From contig CM077663.1 of the NCBI GenBank assembly GCA_039707655.1, forward strand, positions 436,745,830 to 436,809,829: a stretch of 64,000 bases of DNA, in the 5' to 3' direction. Source of the stretch: Elymus sibiricus (Eukaryota; Streptophyta; Magnoliopsida; Poales; Poaceae). Shown here piece by piece: positions 33,949 through 44,620 of the stretch (positions within the stretch are counted from its first letter, which is position 1; every line of letters begins with the position of its first letter). The notes under the pieces are model-generated. The model did no database searches. It saw only the letters and a list, made by a program, of their open reading frames with translations, and was not told the DNA's origin. Made by a program: the position numbers and the translations under genes.

Positions 33949-34446
33949 CTAATACATCTCGAATAATCCAATTAATGAAGCATCGAATATTATCACTAAT
34001 ACAGATCGAATATTATCGAATATTATCGAATAATCTAGTTCACTCGCGGTTCCTGAAGCGTGGGCGGTGGACACCCAAAAAGAAGGAACCATCACAGGAT
34101 CATAGCTCGGGTGAGATCCCTGAAGGAACTGCCAGGTATTGGAGAACCTCGCATCCAACGCAACCATGTAGCGACGGACGTGCTCGTCCTCATCCCTGAC
34201 ACGGCAACGTACCACCTCCTCGGTTGCCGGCTGCCTGCGCACCGATAGTGGCCCACGTGACCGCCACCAAAGAAGCTCCGGGTCGACGATGATACCCGGA
34301 TTCCTCACCAAACTGCGCGCCCCGGAAGGTAGCACCCCCCAGTGCCAGCCCGGCGGAGCCCAATCCCGGACATGGCGACTCTCAATCTGGTTGTTGGCGC
34401 CGAGTCGACGACGAGGATGTGGGATTGGCATCGTCGACGAGAACAA
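33949..34446 (-). pseudogene. CACTA accessory ORF, unrecognised
   Basis: A 165-codon frame upstream of the B3-like exons on the same strand, with RDWAPPGWHWGVLPSGARSL and TWQFLQGSHPSYDPV. It is rich in Arg and Trp and has no known domain that I can name. It may be the 5' portion of the same transcription unit, since a TATA-like box facing this way lies at 35203-35210. The 3' third runs into AT-rich sequence and is unlikely to be coding. Confidence 0.35.
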
Positions 34447-35202
34447 ATTGTGGCTATAGCAAATATCATTTTATTTAACAACAATAAAACAACAATACCA
34501 TTTTTAATAACAAAGCCTAGTGATGTGTATGTGTGTGTGGCGCGCGCCCAAGGGCACATATAACACTTAAAATCTTGTAAGGTAGCAATTAAAGAAGCAT
34601 CTTCCTCATAGATCAACAAATCAACTTAAAATGCCATCTTGAAACTTTGTGATATGACCAAACATGGTGTTGTAAATATCATGCCAACTTAAAATGGCAC
34701 GTACTGACTGTTTAAATTGGCAATACCAATTTTTGCCTCAAAATTTGACTACTTTCAAAAAATCTGAGAAATCTATTGTAAATACTACATGTGACTAGTA
34801 TGAATCTGGGAAATTTTGAGCATTTTTGGACAAAGGGATTGGTATATAATAGCTATTTTGCTCAACTGATCCTAATTTTGGTTCACAAATTGATAGTTTT
34901 CAAAACTTCTAAAAAAACGAGGAGCGAGCGGTGGTGTGGCCGGCGGCTCACCTAGGAGGAGGAGGAGGCCGGAGCGGGATCGGGGAGGCGACGGCGTCAG
35001 GGGAGGCAACGGCGTCGGGGAGGCGATGGCGTCGGGGGGCGGCGACGGCGTCGGGGGGGCGGTGACGGGGGCTGCGACGAGGAGCGAGCGGGCTCGGGGA
35101 GGCGACGGCGAGATCCGGCAGCCTGGCGGCGTCGAGGTGGTTTTCGGCGCCGTCGGGGGAGAGAGAAAGCAGATGAATTTGGAAATTTTTCCAAGTCCCA
35201 CT
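34447..35202. other. Leader or spacer of the accessory transcription unit
   Basis: The left part is AT-rich and empty. 34930-35160 is GC-rich with short imperfect repeats of GGCGACGGCGTCGGGG. Open frames there read as Pro/Ala/Ser repeats in more than one frame and look like shadows of the repeat. Confidence 0.4.
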
Positions 35203-35210
35203 TATATAGT
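35203..35210 (-). promoter_or_regulatory. TATA-like box facing the accessory gene
   Basis: The minus strand reads CTATATAAGTGGG just after the TTTAGTCCCGG repeat block. Confidence 0.5.
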
Positions 35211-35213
35211 CCA

Positions 35214-35440
35214 ACCTTTAGTCCCGATTGGTGGCTCCAACCGGGACTAAAGGGGTACCTATAGTCCCGGTTGGAGCCACCAACCGGGACTAAAGGTAGT
35301 TTTCGCCAGGCGAAAGGGCGGGAAGCCCAGCCCTTTAGTCCCGGTTGGTGGCTCCAACCGGGACTAGAGGGGGACCTTTAGTCCCGGTTGGAGCCATCAA
35401 CCGGGACTAAAGGGCTGGTCCTGGCTGTGGTGGGAGTTTA
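35214..35440. repeat. Internal block of TTTAGTCCCGGTTGG inverted repeats
   Basis: Four or more pairs of inverted units (TTTAGTCCCGGTTGG, CCAACCGGGACTAAAGG) can fold into long stems. The block lies far from both element ends, between two TATA-like boxes of opposite orientation. Confidence 0.85.
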
Positions 35441-35476
35441 GTCCCACCTCGCCAAGCGGGAGGCGCCCGCACAGGT

Positions 35477-35483
35477 TTATAAG
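35477..35483 (+). promoter_or_regulatory. TATA-like box facing rightwards
   Basis: TTTATAAGCCC follows TTTAGTCCCACCTCGCC. A start about 30 bases downstream would begin directly before the hairpin at 35515. Confidence 0.45.
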
Positions 35484-35514
35484 CCCGCCCCTCTCTGCCT
35501 TGTTAAGTTCCTCT

Positions 35515-35647
35515 CAAAGTGAAAATAGATGCCCTTATACGGGAAATTTGACCTAAATTCAAAATGCTAGTATGTGCTAGTATGCACTTACTAGCACTTT
35601 AAATTTAGGTTGAATTTTCCCTATAAGCGCATCTATTTTCACTTTTG
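35515..35647 (+). ncRNA. Long foldback, possible small-RNA precursor
   Basis: The two halves are near-complementary over about 60 bases each: AAGTGAAAATAGATG, CTTATA, GGGAAA, ACCTAAATT and TGCTAGTA recur inverted. There are about ten mismatches or bulges and almost no loop (centre near 35582). A TATA-like box lies about 35 bases upstream. Whether it is transcribed or processed cannot be told from sequence. It may simply be a small foldback transposon. Confidence 0.45.
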
Positions 35648-35800
35648 CTATTTTTTTATATTATTTTTTTGCATATTAAAAGTTCTTAACAAAAAATACT
35701 TTATGAATATTCTTTTTGCTATTAAAGTTTTTAACAAAAATAACTTTGATAATTTTAGTTGCATAAATTTTATATAATATTAAGTTAAATAACTTTGATT

Positions 35801-36520
35801 GGACGAAAACACGTCTGTTACAAAGGGATTTCAATTTTTTAAACATATATGAACTCAAGACTTTTTCTGCATTCAATACGCACCATTCAAAGCCACATCA
35901 TCACTTTTCAACCCTTTTGTGACTTTATTTGCTATTTTTCATGCATTTAATGATTTATTTTGAGCTAAAATGACCCTGAATTGAAAAAGCACTGTAAATG
36001 AACTCTGAAATGGTTGAAAGTTGGCATTGTATCATAATTTCACCTATATAGCATGTGCTAAAAAGTTAAGAGGGTTACAGGAAATACTGGATGCACTTCG
36101 TGTACAAACTGAACAATCTCTTTCGAAGTATCAGGGTTTCGGACGAAAACTCATCTATTACAAAAAGATTTCAATTTTTAAAACATATTTGTACTCAAGA
36201 CTTTTTCTGCATTCAATATGCACCATTCAAAGCCACATCATCACTTTTCAACCATTTTCTGACTTCATTTGCTATTTTTCATGCATTTCATGATTTATTT
36301 TGAGCTAAAATGTTCCTGAATTGAAAAGCATTGCAAATGAACTCTGAAATTGTTGAAAGTTGGCATGGTATCATAATTTCACCCACATAGCATGTGCTAA
36401 AAAGTTGAGAGGGTTACAGGAAAAACTGGATGCACTTTATGTACAAAATGGACAATCTCTTTCGAAGTATCAGGGTTTCGGACGAAAACACGTCTATTAC
36501 GAAAGGATTTCAATTCTTCA
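35801..36520. repeat. 340-bp tandem repeat, just over two copies
   Basis: GGACGAAAAC recurs at 35801, 36141 and 36480. The intervening sequence is conserved (ACTTTTTCTGCATTCAATA, GCCACATCATCACTTTTCAA, TTATTTTGAGCTAAAATG). Internal tandem repeats of this kind are common in Triticeae CACTA elements. Confidence 0.85.
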
Positions 36521-36806
36521 CATGTAACTGCAGTGATATTCTAGATGAAAGTCATCATCAGAATAGTTGTGGACAGAAAGTCTTCACTTTTTCTTCGTGT
36601 GAGTCCCTTGCTTATTGCGCCTTAACCATGGATAATCTTCATCGTTTAACAAGATGCTTGGGTCAGCCTTCACTTTGAAGGGAGGAATTTCATGAAACTT
36701 TTCATAATCTTCAGACTTGTCTGTCTTGCCCACCACTCCTACGATGTTTCTTTTCCCTGAAAGAACTATGTTTCACTTTGGCTCATCGTTTGATGTATCC
36801 GCTTCC

Positions 36807-39143
36807 TTATCTTTTTTTTCTCGGTTTGGTAGACATGTCCTTCACATAGAAAACCTGCGCCACATCATTGGATAGGACGAATGGTTCGTCTGTGTACCCA
36901 AGATTGTTGAGATCCACTGTTGTCATTCCGTACTGCTGGTCTATCTGTACGCCGCCCCCTGACATATTAACCCATTTGCACCGAAACAAAGGGACCTTAA
37001 ATTCATGTCCATAGTCAAGTTCCCATATCTCCTCTATGTAACCATAATATGTGTCCTTTTCCCCATTAGTGATTGCTGCATCAAAGCCGACACCACTGTT
37101 TTGGTTGGTGCTTTTTTTATCTTGGGCGATCGTGTAAAATGTATTACCATTTATCTCGTACCCTTGGTAAGTCAATACAGTCGAAGATGGTGTCCTGGCC
37201 AACACGTACAGGTCATCTGCAACAGTGTTGTTATGAATGAGATGCATTTGCAACCAACCGCCGAAAGTATCGATGTGTTCACGTGTAATCCAGTCGTCAG
37301 ACTGCTCCGGGTGAGTGCAGCGTAGAATATTCTTGTGTTCATTCATATACGGGGCCACCAAGGTAGAATTCTGTAGAACTGTGTAGTGTGCTTGCGCCCA
37401 AGAATGTCCGTCCCTACATATTATTGATTTCGCTCCTAACATGCATTTTCCACTCAGTCTCCCCTCATACCGCGATTTAGGGACACCAATCGGCTGAAGG
37501 TCAGGAAAAAAGTCAACACAAAACCCAATGACCTCCTCTGTTTGATGGCCCGTGGAGATGCTTCCTTCTGGCCTAGCACGATTACGAACATATTTCTTCA
37601 AGACTCTCATGAACCTCTCAAAGGAAAACATATTGTGTAGAAATACAGTACCCAGAATGGCAATCTCGTCGACTAGATGAACTAGGACGTGAGTCATGAT
37701 ATTCAAGAAGGATGGTGGGAACACCAACTCGAAGCTGACAAGACATTGCACCAAATCATTCCGTAACATTGGTAGGATTTCTAGATCGATTGCTTCTGAG
37801 AGATTGCATTGAGGAATGCACATAGCTTCACAATGGCTAATCGAACGTTTTCCGATAGAAGCCCCCTCAATGCAACCGGAAGCAGTTGCGTCATAATCAC
37901 GTGGCAGTCATGAGACTTTAGGTTCTGGAATTTTTTCTCTGCCATGTTTATTATTTCCTTTATATTCGACGAGAAGCCAGACGGGACCTTCATACTGAGC
38001 AGACATTCAAAGAAGATTTCCTTCTCTCCTTTGGTAAGAGCGTAGCTGGCAGGACCTTCATACTGCTTTGGATGCATGCCGTCATTTTCGTGCACACGTT
38101 GCTGGTCCTCCCGTGCCTCCGTTGTATCTTTTGACTTCCCATACACGCCCAAGAATCCTAGCAGGGTCACACAAAGATTCTTCGTCACGTGCATCACGTC
38201 GATTGAAGAGCGCACCTCTAGGTCATTCCAATAGGGTAGGTCCCAAAATATAGATTTTTTCTTCCACATGGGTGCGCGTCCCTCAGCGTCAGTCGGAACA
38301 GATTGTCCGCCAGGACCCTTTCCAAAGATTACTTTTAAATCCTTGACCATATCAAGTATGTCATCACCAGTACGGAGGACGGGCTTCTTCTGGTGATCTG
38401 CCTCACCTTTGAAATGCTTGCCTTTCTTTCTTAAGGCATGCTTGGTCGGAAGAAGTCGACGATGTCCCAGGTACACATTCTTCTTGCATTTGTCCAAATA
38501 TATACTTTGGGTATCATCTAAACAGTGCGTGCATGTGTTGTATCCCTTGTTTACTGTCCTGAAAGACTACTAAGAGCAGGCCAATCATTATTGGTTACAA
38601 ACAGCAACGCTCGTAGGTCAAATTCCTCTTGTTCATGCTCATCCCACATACATACACCTTTTCCATTCCATAGCTGTAAAAGTTCTTCATCTAATGGCCT
38701 TAGGTACACATCAATGTCGTTGCCGGGTTGCTTAGGGCCTTGGATGAGCACTGGCATCATAATGAACTTCCGCTTCATGCACAACCAAGGAGGAAGGTTA
38801 TAGATACATAGAGTCACATGGCGAGGTGCTATGGTTGCTTCTCTGCTCCCCAAAAGGATTAATGTCATCTGCACTTAAACCAAACCATACGTTCCTTGGG
38901 TCATCTGCAGAGTCCGGCCAGTCTCTCTCGATTTTTCTCCACTGCGACCCGTCAGCGGGTGCTCTCAACTTCCCGTCTTTCTTACGGTCTTTTTTGTGCC
39001 ATTGCAACAACTTGGCATGCTCTTTGTTTCTGAACAGACGTTTCAACCGTGGTATTATAGGAGCATATCACATCACCTTGGCAGGAACCCTCTTCCTAGG
39101 GCGCTCGCCCTCAACATCACCAGGGTCATCTCGTCTGATCTTA
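36807..39143 (-). pseudogene. TNP2-type CACTA transposase, central and C-terminal parts
   Basis: TNP2 transposases cut and join CACTA ends. Minus-strand frames give RLFRNKEHAKLLQWHKKDRK, then INPFGEQRS, LCIYNLPPWLCMKRKFIMMP, VCMWDEHEQEEFDLRALL, YLGHRRLLPTKHALRKKGKH, and SIFWDLPYWNDLEVRSSIDV. The C-terminal frame 37823-36807 has LVHLVDEIAILGTVF, the cysteine/histidine region and IGVPKSRYEG, then YYGYIEEIWELDYG...LFRCKWV, a pattern typical of the accessory domains of plant CACTA transposases. It ends at 36807. There are frameshifts near 38840 (EQRSNHS), 38555 (loss of one base after LSGQ) and 37800. The N-terminal part is displaced to 40319-40977 by an inverted duplication. Confidence 0.85.
38306..39143 (-). 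repeat. Left arm of an 838-bp inverted duplication within TNP2
   Basis: Reverse complement of 39468-40306 with very few differences. The length difference of one base is explained by a missing C after the LSGQ codons in this arm. Confidence 0.9.
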
Positions 39144-39467
39144 TTCTTCATTATTTGTGATCATGGAAGTTTCACTGAAAAATAAGCAAGAATTTATCTG
39201 ACAAGGGATTTGAAAACTTACCATGGTTTATCTGACAAGGGATTTGAAAACTTACTGAAAATAATGAAGAATAAGTTTGAATGATGTTTTCACTGAAAAT
39301 AACGAAGAATAAGCTTCCAACATCACCAGTACGTACGAAGCAAAGAAGGTTCTCTGCCCTCTAGGATTAGAGGTGCATAAGATACATGCATGCCCTAATG
39401 ACTGCGTCCTCTACCGCGGTGAGTACGATGAATTGAACGCATGCCCAGTATGCAATGCATTGCGGTA
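39144..39467. other. Spacer between the inverted arms, scrambled TNP2 pieces
   Basis: Contains plus-strand TNP2 fragments (SDKGFEN..., then KKVLCPLGLEVHKIHACPND) and a 28-bp direct repeat at 39193-39220 and 39227-39254. The patchwork of short direct and inverted pieces suggests template switching. Confidence 0.75.
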
Positions 39468-40306
39468 TAAGATCAGACGAGATGACCCTGGTGATGTTGA
39501 GGGCGAGCGCCCTAGGAAGAGGGTTCCTGCCAAGGTGATGTGGTATGCTCCTATAATACCACGGTTGAAACGTCTGTTCAGAAACAAAGAGCATGTCAAG
39601 TTGTTGCAATGGCACAAAAAAGACCGTAAGAAAGACGGGAAGTTGAGAGCACCCGCTGACGGGTCGCAGTGGAGTAAAATCGAGAGAGACTGGCCGGACT
39701 CTGCAGATGACCCAAGGAACGTATGGTTTGGTTTAAGTGCAGATGACATTAATCCTTTTGGGGAGCAGAGAAGCAACCATAGCACCTCGCCCTGTGACTC
39801 TATGTATCTATAACCTTCCTCCTTGGTTGTGCATGAAGCGGAAGTTCATTATGATGCCAGTGCTCATCCAAGGCCCTAAGCAACCCGGCAACGACATTGA
39901 TGTGTACCTAAGGCCATTAGTTGAAGAACTTTTACAGCTATGGAATGGAAAAGGTGTATGTATGTGGGATGAGCATGAACAAGAGGAATTTGACCTACGA
40001 GCGTTGCTGTTTGTAACCATCAATGATTGGCCTGCTCTTAGTAGTCTTTCAGGACAGTCAAACAAGGGATACAACACATGCACGCACTGTTTAGATGATA
40101 CCCAAAGTATATATTTGGACAAATGCAAGAAGAATGTGTACCTGGGACATCGTCGACTTCTTCCGACCAAGCATGCCTTAAGAAAGAAAGGCAAGCATTT
40201 CAAAGGTGAGGCAGATCACCAGAAGAAGCCCGTCCTCCGTACTGGTGATGACATACTTGATATGGTCAAGAATTTAAAAGTAATCTTCGGAAAGGGTCCT
40301 GGCGGA
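39468..40306 (+). pseudogene. Right arm: plus-strand copy of TNP2 central part
   Basis: Encodes the same segment as 39143-38306 but in opposite orientation: YKIRRDDPGDVEGERPRKRV through LLPTKHALRKKGKHFKGEAD to FGKGPGG. The open reading continues left to 39373 with KIHACPNDCVLYRGEYDELN. It shares the frameshift after EQRSNHS with the left arm, so that lesion predates the duplication. It keeps LSGQSNKGYNTCTHCLDDTQ in frame, where the left arm has lost a base. Confidence 0.85.
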
Positions 40307-40318
40307 TAAAACATCATT

Positions 40319-40977
40319 CAAACTTATTCATGGAAGTTTTCAAAACCCTCTTCATTATTTGTGATCATGGTAGTGTCAGGCAATTCATTATCCTTTGGAA
40401 GCTTATTCTTCATTATTTTCAGTAAGTTTTCAAATCCCTTGTCAGATAAACCATTCTCTGTCTTCCATTGCAACAATTGCAGTGTGGTACCGAGCTTTGT
40501 GTTGCCATCTTCGCACTTTGGATACAACCATTTTTTGTGATCCTCTAACATGGGATCGAACTTCAACTTCTCCCTTTCACTTTCGCATTCTCTCTGTGCA
40601 TCAACAATGACCCGGCGAAGATCATCATCGGGCACATCTGGTGCCTCTTGATCTTCAGCCTCCCCCGTTGCAGTATCACCGTATTCAGGGTACATAGGAC
40701 GATAGCTGTCATCATCCTCTTCTTCTTCGTTGTCTTCCATCATAACCCCTCTTTCTCCGCGCTTGGTCCAAACATTATATTGTGGCATGAAACCCTTCTC
40801 AAACAGGTGGAAGTGAAGGGTTTTAGAGTTGGAGTAGTCCTTCGTATTCCCATAGATAGTACATGGACAATACATAAAACCATTTTGCTTGTTTGCCTCA
40901 GCCACTTCGAGAAAATTATGCAGTCCCTCAATGTACTCGGAGGTGCGTCAGTCACCGTACATCCATTGCCGGTTCAT
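40319..40977 (-). pseudogene. TNP2 transposase, N-terminal exon
   Basis: Starts at an ATG at 40977 (MNRQWMYGD), continues RTSEYIEGLHNFLEVAEANK and MYCPC, the transposase-associated N-terminal domain, then an acidic EDNEEEEDDD stretch, and RECESEREKLKFDPMLEDHK. It ends near 40319. An in-frame TGA at 40948-40950 stands where Trp would be expected (GD*RTSEY). The last codons before the stop derive from the rearrangement breakpoint. Confidence 0.85.
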
Positions 40978-41341
40978 CTGCGTGCATTATATAATTAAAT
41001 GTATCAAAAACCATTACAGAACATCATCAATAGAGAAGTGATCAAATTAATACAAGTTCATCATCACATTAAGACCAAAGTACAGTAGTGATCAAATATT
41101 ATTACTGAAATAATAACATCGCCAAACCTTTTAGAACACTTGTGTAGTTGGTGCACCGCCAAACCTAAACAAATCTTGGGGAAAATGTAGATTGGAGGTC
41201 GAGATTGGAAAGGAGAAAACTTAAGTGTGGCTGCGGCATTTCATCGAACACCTCATGTGCATAGTAGGTGAGAACAGAGAGCAACACACCTCCAAAACGC
41301 AGTCCGGCCAAAAAACAGAGGAGTGAGCGGGCAGGGGCGAG

Positions 41342-41353
41342 CATATATATAGG
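41342..41353 (-). promoter_or_regulatory. TATA box of the TNP2 gene
   Basis: The minus strand reads CCTATATATATG after the right subterminal repeats. The same box and downstream leader (CCCCTGCCCGCTCACTCCTC) occur at 53413 in the second CACTA element, supporting a conserved promoter. Confidence 0.6.
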
Positions 41354-41365
41354 CATTGTATAAGT

Positions 41366-41631
41366 CCCGGTTCGTGGCTAGAACCGGGACTAAAGGTGCC
41401 TCTTTCGTCCCGGTTCCAGTCACCAACCGGGACTAAAGGGGCTGGGCCAGGAGCGAGCCCCTTTAGTCCCGGTTCGTGTCTGGAACCGGGACTAAAGGGG
41501 TCAGACGAACTGGGACTAGTTCCTGCCGAGGCTCGGCCGACGCCCTGGCTGCTCGAACCGGGACTGATGCACCCATTGGTCCCGGTTCGTAACCAAACCG
41601 GGACTAATGCAATATTCTGGCCCGTTTCAAA
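41366..41631. repeat. Right subterminal repeats of the CACTA element
   Basis: Inverted and direct copies of TTAGTCCCGGTTCG and CGAACCGGGACTAA next to the terminal inverted repeat. Confidence 0.85.
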
Positions 41632-41734
41632 GCCCTGTTTTCTACTAGTGACACTAACTATACACCAAAAAGAATTATCTACAACCTAACTAAAACCATG
41701 CCAAGTATTTTCGAACGAAGGGAGTAGTAGTTAT

Positions 41735-42830
41735 CTAGAAGAACACCCTGCCAGAAAGTTTGTTGTTCCGAAGTATTAGTCTCTTGAGTGTGGCACAACC
41801 AGCAAAGCTTGCCGGGATAGATCCACTCAGAAGGTTCTGTCCAACATTGAGATACTCCAACTTGCCGTTCTTGCACAATCTCTCAGGTATCTCACCGGAG
41901 AAGTTGTTGTAGAACAAGTTCAACGTTTGGAGCTTCGGTAAGTGAGCAAAGGCTTCCGGAATCGGCCCACTTAGCCTGTGATTCACGGACAAGTCGATCG
42001 TCACCAAATTCACCGCTCCGAAAGCACCGTCGCCGAGGACAACCTCACCGGTGAGGTTGTTTGCATAGATAGTCAGAAGTCGCAACTCGCTGAGGTTCCA
42101 GAGGCCCGGAGGTATGCTTCCTGTCAACCAACTCCGGCATTTCCGTCACATAGCTCGGGAAGTGGCCAGTGAGGTTGCAACTCCTCGCCCTTACGATTTT
42201 CAGCTTGGTCAGGTTCCTGAACGACGCCGGTAGCTCGCCCACGTCGAACGAGTTGTACCCGAGCGTGAGCGTCTCGAGGCCCGTCAGGTCGCCGAGCTCT
42301 GGCGGGATGGTACCGGCGAGGTAGTTGTTGTCCAGCTCGAGCGACCGCAGGTTCCGTAGCCGGGCCAAGGAGGTGGGGATTGTACGGCTGAAGCACTCGC
42401 CGTTTAGCACTAGAGAGGTGAGGTTCTCTCCCAGGGCGCGGCCAATGCTGGCGGGGAGCTCGCCGTGGAGGTAGTTATAGGACAGGTCGAGGTGCCGCAG
42501 CGAAGCGCAGCGGTACACGCTGGTCGGGAAGGCGCCGGTGAGGCTGTTGTTGAAGAGGTTGAGGCTGGTGAGGCCGGAGAGGCCGCCGATGGCGTCTGGG
42601 AACGGGCCGATGACCTTGGTGTTGGCGAGGGAGAGGCCCGTGACGCGCCCGGACGGCACGTCGCAGGTCACGTAAGGCCAGCCGCAGTGGTCGCCCGATC
42701 CCGAGCCGTTGCTCCACGCCGCGAGCACCGGCGGGTCGCCCCACGCGCGCTTGATCTGCATGAGAAGCTGCCGCTCGTCGGCAGCCGCGCGGTGCACCAG
42801 CAGCAGCATCACTAGGAGGAGGGACGCCAT
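41735..42830 (-). pseudogene. LRR receptor-like gene, ectodomain only, frameshifted (copy A)
   Basis: Starts MASLLLVMLLLVHRAAADER: a signal peptide followed by an LRR N-terminal cap (LLMQIKRAWGDPPV, C-W-PYVTC). Then come plant extracellular LRRs of LxxLxLxxNxLxGxIP type, closest in style to HAESA/HSL1-like receptor kinases. At about 42121 a 26-bp segment present in copy B (62,390-62,415) is missing, which shifts the frame. A second frame 42127-41735 continues MTGSIPPGLWNLSELRLLTI to NNKLSGRVFF. Several LRRs present in copy B are also absent. There is no transmembrane segment or kinase, so even unbroken it would be a secreted or truncated receptor. The start context and upstream 130 bp match copy B. 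Confidence 0.85.
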
Positions 42831-43242
42831 TTTCGGGTTGGTCGAGCTTCCGTGCGTTGTGCTACCCGGCCGGTGGACGCGGGCAGATGGGTATTTGTGC
42901 TGTGCCTCTGCGCCGTGTTTGCTTGGGAGCTTTGAAATGAGGTGTCGGTGTCAAACCGTGTGTACTGTATTGTACACGAGGAGGTCCGGCGAAAAATCAG
43001 AAATTGTTTCACACGAGTCGCTTGGCGGCACAGATTGTAGAACGTGGACCCAACGCAAGCGCGTTCAAATACCGGTAAAGCCTTCTTCCCCACGATTTTT
43101 AGCCCGAAGCCACGACATTTTTAGTCAGAACGAAGAGAGTTGGAAATTAGCTCTTGTTAGTCGACTAAGGTAAAGCCTTCTTCCCTTCGATTTTCACCTA
43201 CAAGTCTGTGGATTCGCCTTCCTTTTGCCTGTGGTTTCGATT
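42831..43242 (-). promoter_or_regulatory. Upstream region of LRR receptor copy A
   Basis: The first 130 bp resemble 63113-63230 upstream of copy B (TGCGTTGTGCTACCCGG, GGACGCGGGCAGA, GGGTATTT). This is consistent with a shared ancestral promoter and leader. No clear TATA box is visible here; copy B has GGGTATTTATGC. Confidence 0.4.
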
Positions 43243-43519
43243 GGCAGAGAAGGGAGAATATCATACGGAAACCAATATTCAATTAAAACTTCGTGCAAAC
43301 CATATTTTAAAGTTTTCAAAAAATCTAAAAAAAAAAGGAATGTTAAGAGGGTGATGTTTATTGCCACACAAAATTTCAAGTCGAAACACATTACGAGACC
43401 CTGAATAGTGACATTACTGTTTGGCACTATTCACCACTGATTCTGTCTTTTTCATAGCTCACATCTCGTAATGTGTTTCGACTTAAAATTTTGTGTGGCA
43501 ATAAAACATCATCCTCTTA

Positions 43520-44504
43520 GGGTGTGTTCAGTTGGAGGAATGGACCGGAATGGCACGGGTCCGACCCATCCCCAGCCCCCATTCTCGCGTTCAGTTGCAT
43601 CTGGAATAGGCACGCACTGGTTCCTCCCGACCGAATATTCCGCTCAGATGCGGAACGAGGTCATACCTCGAAAACGACCGGACCACGCGGAACCGCAGCC
43701 TCCTCGCAGCTCGCTCCCAGGTGCGCCGCACCCCCTCCTCCCTCCCCCTCGTCCGGCGGCCGGCGGCTGCCTCCCTTCCCTTCCCCGTCGGCCGGCGGCC
43801 GCCTCCCTTCCCTTCCCCGTCGGCAGGCGGCCGCCTCCCTTAGATTCCCCGTCGGCCGGCGGCTTGCTCCCAGGTGCACCGCACCCCCTCCTCCCTTCGA
43901 AGGTGCACCGGCCGGTTCTTCCCGTCCCTGGTGGCCGGTTCCTCCTCTCCCCAGCCGGCCGGTTCCTCCTCTCCCCGCTGGCCGGATCTTCCCTTCCCCG
44001 CTGGCTGGTTCCTCCTCTCCCCGCCGGTTGGTTCCTCCTCTCCCCGTCGGCCGGTTTCTTCCCTTCCTCGTTGGCCGATTCTTCCCTTACTCGTCGGCTG
44101 GTTCCTCCCCTCCCAGCCGGTGGGTTCCTCCCATCCCCGCCGGCCGTTTCCTCCCTTCCCCACTGCCTGCTAACTCCTCTTTCTCTCTCGATTTGCAGCA
44201 GTACAGAGAGATGGAGGTTACCAAAATACAGATGTCGAGTGTTTGCTTGCAATTTATATGTTGATGTAAGCATCATTCGGCCCATATGTTGATGTTGTCT
44301 TTCTACAAATTACAAACGAAATGCTGCCGATATTTCAATGTTTTGTCGTTCCATTTTTCATTAGGTGCTTCCAACCAAACACCGAAACGGAACCGACCCG
44401 TTCTACTCTTTTGCTCCTACCAAACACAGGAATGGAACGGACCCGTTCCTCTGGAATGGAACCATTCCATTCCATGACAGTTGGTTCCCCAACCAAACAC
44501 ACCC
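43520..44504. mobile_element. Harbinger/Tourist-like non-autonomous element, 985 bp
   Basis: Termini GGGTGTGTTCAGTTGG and CCAACCAAACACACCC are inverted repeats, flanked by a TTA duplication (43517-43519 and 44505-44507), the Harbinger signature. GGAATGG-rich subterminal sequence occurs at both ends. The interior is GC-rich with tandem repeats and no transposase. It inserted into the foldback element. Confidence 0.8.
43909..44168. repeat. 23-bp tandem repeat, about 11 copies
   Basis: Units of the form GGCCGGTTCCTCCTCTCCCCG with variation. Because 23 is not a multiple of three, each reading frame cycles through the unit, which explains the long overlapping open frames on both strands. Confidence 0.85.
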
Positions 44505-44620
44505 TTAGCATCCCGTATTTTTTTCAGATTTTTTTCGAAACTTGAAAACATATTTTTCTCGTGGTTTTCACCGGTTTTCACCGAATGTTGGTTTTCGTAT
44601 GATATTCTCCCGGCAGAGAA

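Larger units (their letters stand above)
32004..41650 (-). mobile_element. CACTA (En/Spm-type) DNA transposon, 9.6 kb
   Basis: Bounded by perfect 19-bp inverted ends CACTAGTAGAAAACAGGGC (32004-32022 and 41632-41650). Both ends have TTTAGTCCCGGTT subterminal repeats. It carries a TNP2-type transposase on the minus strand, a second B3-like gene, a block of tandem repeats and an internal inverted duplication. The expected 3-bp target duplication is not clean: ACAC flanks both sides (32000-32003, 41651-41654), with one extra C on the left if the target was ACA. The element lies just downstream of the LRR receptor pseudogene at 41735. Confidence 0.9.
43252..44611. mobile_element. MULE-like foldback element (372 bp without its insertion)
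   Basis: Flanked by a perfect 9-bp duplication GGCAGAGAA (43243-43251 and 44612-44620). Long inverted arms begin GGGAGAATATCATACG and include TTGTGTGGCAATAAA and GTAATGTGTTTCGACTT. The right arm is split by a second element at 43520-44504. It has no coding capacity. Confidence 0.8.

Noticed and set aside
35214..35440. A separate nested CACTA element
   Set aside because: No CACTA termini flank the internal repeat block, so it is treated as part of the 9.6-kb element.
43471..44292. Two overlapping plus-strand frames and a minus-strand frame of 213-273 codons
   Set aside because: They cross element boundaries and arise from a 23-bp repeat that leaves several frames open.
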